Assembly (NCBI GenBank): GCA_007449985.2
Contig: VIIQ02000214.1
Coordinates: forward strand, 62,001 to 126,000
From: Desmodesmus armatus
Lineage: Eukaryota; Chlorophyta; Chlorophyceae; Sphaeropleales; Scenedesmaceae
Direction: 5' to 3'
Length of the DNA: 64,000 bases
A model generated the notes under the pieces. That model did no database searches and was not told the DNA's origin. It saw nothing but the letters and a program-made list of their open reading frames with translations. A program made the position numbers and the translations under genes. Below, in pieces: positions 56,802 to 64,000 of the stretch. Positions within the stretch are counted from its first letter, which is position 1. Each line of letters begins with the position of its first letter.

Positions 56802-57028
56802 GTGAGAGGGGGAGGTCGTGGAAGGTCTAGCCCACCCGCCCTGCTTAATCATTTACTTGCTGAATTTTGGGACCCCAGCTTGTCCGCCACCCTGCTCTTT
56901 GCACATACACACATCCAGGTTTTTGTGTGTCTCCCGCACAGTGTGTTTACACTCCTCTCCCCCCTCCCCCAAAAGACCCCCCCACCCCCAAAAAACTCTT
57001 CCCTCCCCCCCCCCCCCCTCTCTCACAG

Positions 57029-57105
57029 GCCCGTGAGTCAGCTGAGTCGCCCTTGCGTCCAGCCAGAAGCACTACCAGGCAGAGCTGGCAGCAGCAACAC
57101 ACTTC
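57029..57105 (+). repeat. Echo of exon 9 start, frameshifted
   Basis: CTCACAG|GCCCGTGAGTCAGCTGAGTC... copies the acceptor and about 70 bases of the exon at 57,236 but has lost one base, so it cannot be used in phase. Confidence 0.75.
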
Positions 57106-57235
57106 ATGAACGCCATCCATCACCTGACCAATTGGGCCATAGTGTCTGTCGCTCTGCCCTTGCACAAAAACACACACGCTGTTCCTTGTGCTTCCCACAC
57201 ACATCCCCCCCCCCCACACACACACACACCCACAG

Positions 57236-57574
57236 GCTCGTGAGTCAGCTGAGTCTGCTCTTGCGTCCAGCCAGAAGCGTTACCAGGCAGAGCTGGCGGC
57301 AGCATCACACCGCGCACAGGAGGCAGAGGCCGCCCTGGCAGCACTGCAGCAGCAGCAGCAGCAGCAGCACTCTGCCCAGCTTCTTGGCAGCCCCCGCAGC
57401 CCCACAGTCACTTCAGCAGCAGCAGCAGTGGATGGTGCAGGCAGCCCCCTCAGCGCCCAGGGTACCCCTGACGGCGATGCTGCTGCTGTTGCGGCTAAGA
57501 TGCGGGCCGTGGCGAAAAAGCAGAAGGAGAAGATCGCTGCACAGAAGGAGGAGATTGCGGCACTCAGCCGACAG
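57236..57574 (+). CDS. Golgin-like gene exon 9
   Basis: 113 codons, phase 0/0: ARESAESALASSQKRYQAEL ... KMRAVAKKQKEKIAAQKEEI then AALSRQ. Acceptor CCCACAG, donor GTGGGC. Confidence 0.7.
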
Positions 57575-57654
57575 GTGGGCTGGTCAGCATCGGGGGGCGG
57601 GCGGCGGGCGGGCGGGGGGGGGGGGGGGGGGTGCACCACACCAGTGTCCTTGCC

Positions 57655-57865
57655 TGTTTCACAAGGACAGTCACAGAACGTCTCTGTGTCACAGATTGCT
57701 GCACAGAAGGAGGAGTTTTTGTCACTCGGCCGACAGGTGCGCATGGTCAGCAGCTGGGGTACATGCAAACTGCAGAAACTCCTCACAATGACAGTGAAAC
57801 TGTTGTGAAACTTCTCACAAGGACAGTGAAACTCTTGTGCAACTCTTCACAAGGACAGTTGACAC
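57655..57865. repeat. CACAAGGACAGT tandem units
   Basis: Units of the form TCACAAGGACAGTGAAACTCTTGTG recur with about 32-35-base spacing at 57,785-57,865, plus an outlier at 57,660 just before the micro-exon. Confidence 0.6.
57695..57736 (+). CDS. Putative 14-codon micro-exon, copy of exon 9 end
   Basis: IAAQKEEFLSLGRQ lies between TGTCACAG and GTGCGC in phase 0/0, and repeats IAAQKEEIAALSRQ at the end of exon 9. It could be spliced as an optional exon adding one half-turn repeat to the coiled coil, or be a non-functional echo. Confidence 0.4.
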
Positions 57866-58172
57866 ATGACTAGTGACAGCGTACAGCTGGTGCTCGAGTG
57901 TAAGGGGAGATGGATGAGTGCAGGGCAATGCCAGGGGTGTTGGACAACTGCTGCCAGGACGAGAGGCAGAGCATGGTAGTGGTGGAAGTGTCGCAGTGAG
58001 GTAAGCTTGTCGGGTAGTCACTGCTGCACCGATCAGTTTCTGGAGGAAGTCCCCCCGGGGGACTGGAGGCTCCAGCGGCTGCTGCATTTCCCCTGTTATG
58101 GAAAGAGCTAACCTGTGTTTGCTCTGACGGTGCCTTGCACCTGCGTGCGATGTGTGATGTCCTCCCTTCCAG

Positions 58173-58813
58173 CTGGAAGAGGCCCAGGCACAGTTGGCGG
58201 CAGCAACGGCAGCAGCAGAAGATAGCGCTGCTGCTGCGGCTACTGCTGCTGCCCTGGCATCTGCCGCATCTGTCGCCGACAGCTTCCCGCAGCAGCACGA
58301 GCAGCAGCAGCGTCCAGATGTCGAGGACGACCGCGAGCAGCTCAAGCAGCGCATTGCCGAGCTCGAGTCTGAGCTCATCGATATCCGCAAGCTGTGGTCC
58401 GAGCAGTCCGACTGGCAGGAGTTTGCTGAACGAGCAGCAAACGAGAAAGCAGCACTCGAGGAAAAGACAGCAACCCTCCAGCAGCAGCTTGCACAAACCG
58501 AGGCGCAGCTGACAGATTACTACGGACGTGACGTAATCGCGCAGCTCGAGGCCGATCTGGAAGCCGAGCGGGAGGCTCGCGCTGATTCCGACCGGATGCT
58601 TGTCGAGATGCAGGACAAACTTATGGCCCTGTTCCCGCAGCTGGAGGCCGATGCAGCAGCGATTGCAGCTCGGAGCCCCAGCCCTGAACAGAAGAGCGAC
58701 AGTCCGGAACCTGCTGAGCGCAGCGAGTCGGTGTTGGACCACCTGTCGGAGTGGATCGCGCGTATTTCGGCGCTGCATGACGCGGAGCTTCAGGGACTTC
58801 GGGAGCTGCACAG
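58173..58813 (+). CDS. Golgin-like gene exon 10
   Basis: 641 bases, phase 0 in, phase 2 out. LEEAQAQLAAATAAAEDSAA then the most ordinary coiled coil of the gene (REQLKQRIAELESELIDIRK, QLEADLEAEREARADSDRML), with SPSPEQKSDSPEP (phosphosite-like) and WIARISALHDAELQGLRELH. Low Gln-repeat content suggests this is the conserved core. Donor GTGGGC. Confidence 0.7.
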
Positions 58814-58956
58814 GTGGGCTTTGCATGGGGTCGATGGAACTGAACCAGGCGTGTTGTGCTGCTGCTCTCTTTGCCTTTTTATGGACCACCCTTCCCAGGG
58901 ACATCTGAAGCTCTTGCCCTGCTCTGATCTCATTGGGATGGGCACACCCTCTTATA

Positions 58957-59018
58957 GCATTGAGCTGGAAGCCCTGCAACAGCAGGTGGCCCACCTGCAG
59001 CTGAAGTCTCTGGTTTGA
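58957..59018 (+). CDS. Putative alternative terminal exon
   Basis: After TTATAG, SIELEALQQQVAHLQLKSLV and TGA. The phase-2 acceptor is identical in use to that of the exon at 59,257 (SIELESFQQQETQLQQQ). If chosen it ends the protein after about 1,270 residues; if skipped the long form continues. It may equally be a decayed echo. Confidence 0.4.
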
Positions 59019-59256
59019 TTGCATCTCAGCTGCTGGTCTTTGGGTGCCGCTACTTGCTGCCCGCCCTCCCCTGCCCCCCAATATCCCCCCCCCCCCCCAA
59101 TCATATTCCCTCTTGGGCCATGTCATCCGGCAGTAATACTGTGGTTAGTAAACATCACTGCACTGCGACATTGCCAATTCCATTGCTTTGGGGTCACCCA
59201 AACTCATCTGTCCGTGTCCTGCACTTGCCCTTGTCACCTGTGCCTGTGCAACATAG

Positions 59257-61054
59257 CATCGAGCTGGAATCCTTCCAGCAGCAAGAGACCCAGCTGCAGC
59301 AGCAGCTGGAGCTACTGCAACAGCAGCTCCACACCCAGCAGCAGCAGCAGCAGCAGGAGGAGCCTCCTGCCTTTGCAGCTCTCGGCAGTGATGCACCAGA
59401 GTCAGCGACAGCAGGTGTTGGGGCGGAGGCTGCTGCTGCTGCTGGTGGTGGTTTGTCTGCGCAGAACAGTGAGTGGGGCGGCTGGTCAGCAGATGAGGAG
59501 CTTCTGGCAGCAGGTGACAACCTGGCCTCGCCCTCTGCTGCAGCAGCAGCAGCAGCAGACGTGGTGTCACCCACAGCAGCAGCAGGGGCAGCACCTGACG
59601 TTCCTGCGCAGGAGCAGCAGCAGCTGCTGCAGCTACAGGCCGAGTTGGAAAGAGTGTCTCGGGAGCTCGCACATGCCACCACATGCCTGGAGGCGGCACA
59701 TTCTGATGCCGCTGCTGCAGCCGCCGCGGAGACGCACATGCAGCAGCAGCTGGCCGAGGCGGAGGGGCAGCTGGGCAGGGCGCAGGCTGAGGTGCAGCAC
59801 CTCACACAGCAGCTGCAGCAGCACGCCAACATGCAGCTGTTGCAGCAGGAGCCATCGCTGTCGGAGCAGCAGCAGCAGGGGGTGGGGTCAGAGCTGCTGG
59901 GCGTCTGCCAGCAGCAGCAGGGGGAGGATGGTGATGGGGAGGGTGGCGCTGTGTGGGGTGGGTGGGAGGCCGATGAACTTGATGCTACCAGCGCGGGCCT
60001 GGAGGCATCCCCAGTGCGACAGCAGCAGCAGCAGCAGCAGCAGCGGGAGGCAGTTATGGAGGCGCTGATCGCCCAGCTCCGTAGTGAGCTGGCGGCTGCT
60101 GCTGCCGCAGCCGGTGAGGCGGGCAGCACTGCTGCTGAGCTGCAGCGGAGCCAGGAGCAGCTGGATGTGACACAGCAGCAGCTGGAGGCAGCACGGGGTG
60201 AGGTGCAGCAGCTGCAGCAGCAGCTGGAGGCCTCACAGCAGCAGCTGCAGCAGCAGGCGCAGCAGCTAGAAGTGGCACAGCAGCAGCTGCAGCAGCAGCA
60301 AGAGCAGTCGATTGCTGCTGAGTTGCAGCAGCAGCTGGCAGCAGCTGAGGGCCAGGTGGTGCAGTTGCAGCAGCAGCTAGAGGCGGCCCAAGCTGAGGTG
60401 CTGCAGCTACAGCAGCAGCAGCAGCAACGCGCTGGTACCGCTGCTGTGGCAGCCACGGAGGCTGATGCTGCTGCCATGCCGGCAGACGCAGCAACTGATG
60501 CTGCTGTTGATGAGGACGGGTGGGGTGCAGGTTGGGAGGGTGTCGACGAGCCCCTTGTGCTTGGAAGCCCCCAGGCCGCTGCACCAGATGCAGCACCAGC
60601 AGCAGATACTGCCGCTGCTGCTGCTACTGCCGGAGATGGTGTGATTGATGGCTCCCAAGAACAGCAGCAGGAGCTGGGCGACGCAGCAGCAGCAGCAGCA
60701 GCAGCAGTGCCTGATGATGCAGCGTGGGGAGGGTGGGGTGACACAGAAGTGACACTGCCGACCCCCATGGAGCTTACCTCGCAGCAGCAGCAGCAGCAGG
60801 AGCTTGTCCCAGCTGCTGAACTGGCGGAAGCGCAGGCGGCAGTAGCAGCACTGACCGAGCAGCTTGCAGACGCTCAGGCAGCACTGGCAGCAGCGCAGGC
60901 GGACTCAGCAGCGGCGTTTGCTGCTGCTGCTGCTGCTGGGAGTGAAGCAGCAGATGCTACAGCTGCTGCGTCATCGCTGTGTGCTGGTGCATCCGTGGTG
61001 GAGGATCTGTCTGCGCAGCTTGCTGCTGAGCAGTCGGCACATGCTGCACTGCAG
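59257..61054 (+). CDS. Golgin-like gene exon 11
   Basis: 1,798 bases, phase 2 in, phase 0 out; 599 codons. Gln-rich coiled coil with four WGGW-type acidic motifs: SEWGGWSADEELLA (about 59,468), AVWGGWEADELDA (59,949), DEDGWGAGWEGVDEPL (60,511) and AAWGGWGDTEVTL (60,718). Ends DLSAQLAAEQSAHAALQ. Donor GTAAGG. Long Ser/Cys frames on the opposite strand are shadows of the CAG runs. Confidence 0.75.
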
Positions 61055-61192
61055 GTAAGGGACCGGGGGGGGGGGGGCACTAGTACTGTGTTGCTGCTCA
61101 CTTGTTCATCTTGCACCACAACACATCAAGCTTTCATAACAGAGTCGACTGTACACATCAATATTGTATATACGAGCTGACTGGCCAGCCAG

Positions 61193-61216
61193 CAGTCGGC
61201 ACATGCTGCACTCCAG
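61193..61216 (+). repeat. Echo of exon 11 end (8 codons), splice-flanked
   Basis: QSAHAALQ lies between CCAG and GTGGGG in phase 0/0, copying the last eight codons of exon 11 (61,031-61,054) with one base change. Confidence 0.55.
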
Positions 61217-61510
61217 GTGGGGGAGGTAAGGAAAGGCGGGTGCTCATCATTGCTGCTGTGTCTGTTGGTTGTGCCCCAGGAACTCTCTGGCTGGCGTCCT
61301 CGTCAGGGTGTCAGCCCTCTCACTGTCCTCCCTTACTTATGCCTCCTCATGTACACCCCCCCCCCTGGCCCCACAGTCCAAGTCACTGCACCCTTGCCTG
61401 CAACATCATTGCCACTGCACCCTTGCCTACAACATCATTGACCTCACCCCTGCTCCCCCCCCCCCCACACACACACACAAACACCACCACACACCTATAC
61501 ACACCCGCAG

Positions 61511-62637
61511 TCGAAGTTTGATGCTGCCAAGGAGAAGTTCAGGCAGCTCAAGGCAGCACTGGCTGACAGCAAGGCAACCGTGGCGGACCTGCAGCAGCAG
61601 CAACAGCAGCAGCAGGGTGAGGGTGGTGACCACACCACCTCTTTGCAGCAGCAGCTGGCTGAGCTGTCGGCCGCCAAGGCAGCACTGGAACAGCAGCTGC
61701 AGGAGGCAAGATGGGAGCAGCAGCAGGTGGGCGTGGGTGCGAATCCAGCCGCTGCCGATGCTGCTGCTGCTGAGGCTGCCCTCAAGGAAGCCTTGCAGGA
61801 CCTGCAGCAGCAGCTCGCAAAACGGGAGCAGCAGCTGTCCGACCAGCAGCAGCAGCAGCAGGAGGAGTCTGATCAGCAGCAGCAGCTGGAGGTTGAGTGT
61901 GGTATGCTGCGGTCGCAGCTGGCAGCCCGGGATAGCGAGGTGTCAACCCTGACGATCCAACTGCAGAGCATTCGGGAGGAGATGGCTGACCTTCGAGAGG
62001 TTCTGTCAGAGATGGGGCAGCTCGAGAGCGACAAGCAGCAGCTGCAGCAGCAGCTTGCCGAGCAGCAGCAGCATGCGGAGCAGCTGCAGCAGCTTCTGCA
62101 GCAGCTGCAGCAGCAGGTGGAGCAGCATCAGCAGGCTGCCGAGGCAGCGGCGGCAGCAGCAGCAGCAGAGACACAGGAGCTGCAGCAGCAGCTGGCCGAC
62201 CTCGCTGCTGCGAAGCAGCAGCTTATGGAAGCAGCGGCAGCAGCCGAAGCCCAGAGCCAGGAGCTACAGCGGCAGCTGGAGGAGTCAACAGCAGCAGCAG
62301 CAGCGGTGGCGGCTGACTCGCAGAGCCAAGTGCTGCAGCAGCAGCTCGAGGCGACACAGCTGCAGTTGGAGGCTAAGGAATCCGAGCTGTCAGATCTCAA
62401 GGAGGTGCTGTCAGATATGAAGGAGAGCCTGGCAGATATTTCAGCAGCAGAGGACCTCAGGGCGCAGCTAGCAGCAGCACAGCAGGAGGTAGCAGCACTG
62501 GCTGAACAGCTGGCGGCTGGACAGGCAGCACAGCAGGAGACAGCGACGGCTGCTACTGCTGCTCAGGAGGCAGCAGCAGCACTGACGGAGCAGCTTGCAG
62601 ACGTGCAGGCAGCACTGGCAGCAGCGCAGGCGGAAGC

Positions 62638-62670
<33 letters not shown>

Positions 62671-62813
62671 ACAGGAGGCAGCAGCGGCGGCTGCTACCCC
62701 GGAGGAGGTCCTACAGGAGCTACAGCAGCAGCTAGCAGCACGGGAGGCGCTCATCCAGCAGCTGCAGCAGCAGCAGCAGGAGGAAGTGGCGATGACAGAA
62801 CGCGAGGGTGGTC

Positions 62814-62873
<60 letters not shown>

Positions 62874-63405
62874 GTGTGGCCTCGCCTACTTCCCCCATCA
62901 CTCTCATGCAGCATGGTCCGTTCGATGCTGCTCCTGCTCACGCTGGTGACATCGGCAAAGGCAGCGGCGCAGCAGCAGCAGCAGCAACAGCTGGTGAGGT
63001 TGGCGACATTGGCAGCGGGGGTGGTTGGGGAGGCTGGGGTGATGATGATGTGGAGGAGTTGCTGCCGGAGCTGCCAGCATTGCCCCAGCAGCAGCAGCAG
63101 CAGCAGCAGCAGGGTGAGGAGGGCACTCAACAGGTGTCTGCTGCTGCCAGCAGTGGCGGCGGCTGGGGAGGCTGGGGGCAGGAGGAGCCTCTTGGTGACC
63201 TCACCCAGCCGGCTGAGACTGCACCAGCTACAGCACAGCAGCTGGAGCCGTCATCATCAGCAGCAGCAGCAGTAGGGGGTGAGGTCGATGTACTGGCCCT
63301 GCAGGCGCAGGCATCTGCTGCTGCAGCTGAAGTGCAGCAGCACCTGGCCACCATTGCGGAGCTGCAGGCGCAGCTGCAGCAGCTGCAGGCAGCATTGGCT
63401 GAATC

Positions 63406-63439
<34 letters not shown>

Positions 63440-63697
63440 GTTCAGCAGGAGCAGGGGTGGGACAATGCTGGGTTTGCCGGCTTTGATGTGGCAACTCCTC
63501 AGAGCCAGGCCCCAGAGGAGGCCTCAATTGACCCAGCAGCAGCGGCGGCGGCGGCTCCCGCTTCTGCTGCTGATGCATCAGTGGGTGACGTTGCTGCTCT
63601 CCAGGCGGCTCTCCAGGCGGAGTTGGTTTCGCTGCAGCAGCAGCTGGGTGAGGCGCATGCTGCTGTGGCTGCAAGGGAAGAAGAGCTGGCCTCACAG
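61511..63697 (+). CDS. Golgin-like gene exon 12
   Basis: 729 codons, phase 0/0. SKFDAAKEKFRQLKAALADS then long Gln/Glu/Leu coiled coil with embedded LSDLKEVLSDMKESLADIS, poly-Ala from (GCT)n at 62,641-62,673 and 62,818-62,870, and WGGW motifs GGGWGGWGDDDVEELL (about 63,016), GGGWGGWGQEEPLGDL (63,157) and QGWDNAGFAGFDVA (63,453). Acceptor CCGCAG, donor GTGCGT. Confidence 0.75.
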
Positions 63698-63921
63698 GTG
63701 CGTGCATGGTTTTTGAGTCACGGCTGTTTGCGTTGTTGCACTGTGCTCAAGTCCCTGTGCTGTGCAGCAGTGGCAAGGGGCAATACAGGGAGGAGTTGGT
63801 CACACGCTGGAGCACGCATCAAGAGGCAGGGCAGGCATGTTTGGTGGGCCCCTTCACTGACACAGTTTTGTGCCATGCACTGTCTACTTATCTTGTGCCA
63901 TGCCCTCCCCTTCCTTCACAG

Positions 63922-64000
63922 GCCGAGGACATGCAGCTCCTCATGGCCAGGCTGCCAGGAGCTTTCACATACGTTATGCTATGGGCCTGTTTGGTAGTTT
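63922..64000 (+). CDS. Golgin-like gene exon 13, cut by window end
   Basis: After TTCACAG: AEDMQLLMARL and onward in phase 0. The true 3' end of the gene, and any C-terminal GRIP or GRAB Golgi-targeting domain, lies outside the window. Confidence 0.5.

Noticed and set aside
59194..60768. 524-codon Ser/Cys-rich minus-strand frame
   Set aside because: Antisense shadow of CAG/GCA-rich exon 11, whose phases and splice sites are fully consistent on the + strand.

Overview
This window is nuclear DNA of a eukaryote. It most resembles a green alga of the Chlamydomonadales type (Haematococcus, Chlamydomonas or Volvox-like); that placement is inference. The evidence is many GT-AG introns, long CAG/CTG/GCA runs inside genes, poly-G tracts, and a retroelement whose repeat layout matches the TOC1/Kangaroo class known from these algae. 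There are no operons, Shine-Dalgarno sites, CRISPR arrays or rRNA genes, and I recognised no tRNA.

Left part (1-13.3 kb): mostly accessory DNA. It holds a long hairpin at 370-518, a decayed non-LTR retrotransposon end (about 1.4-2.1 kb) with a second copy of its tail at 12.1 kb, and a G-homopolymer island (3.6-4.15 kb). An EamA/DMT-type transporter gene (5.0-6.5 kb) carries a frame break. A small unrecognised multi-exon gene lies at 8.3-9.0 kb, and a cluster of GTAAA/TTTAC motifs at 10.1-10.46 kb.

Middle (13.37-41.82 kb, + strand): one very large gene for a secreted modular protein. It encodes a signal peptide, a bulb-lectin-like domain, two related Cys-rich jacalin-like modules, sushi-like modules, a C-type lectin domain, and ten repeated beta-rich modules of three kinds (A, B, C). 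From exon 3 onward the mapped introns are phase 1, so modules are symmetric and duplicable; an A-B-C block was duplicated in tandem. A 6,995-bp retroelement with split direct repeats (A1-gag-B1-A2-B2) sits inside the lectin-domain exon between 4-bp AGTA duplications. Removing it restores the exon frame exactly. Two further single-base frame breaks lie near the 3' end, so this allele looks broken. The introns also hold a 390-bp MITE, a foldback element, and a 977-bp insertion with 8-bp target duplications whose empty site is preserved in the duplicated block.

Right part (45.8-64 kb): a minus-strand set of mTERF-like exons, then, reading the other way, a golgin-like coiled-coil gene from 49,527 to beyond the window end. 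Thirteen exons were mapped by matching splice phases, giving at least about 2,580 residues. It has a CUE-like N terminus, Gln/Ala coiled coil and repeated WGGW-acidic motifs. Nearly every exon of this gene is accompanied by one or more partial copies of itself in the neighbouring intron ('echo exons'), and one intron carries a near-perfect 52-bp-stem hairpin. Stretches not listed as genes showed nothing I could support.
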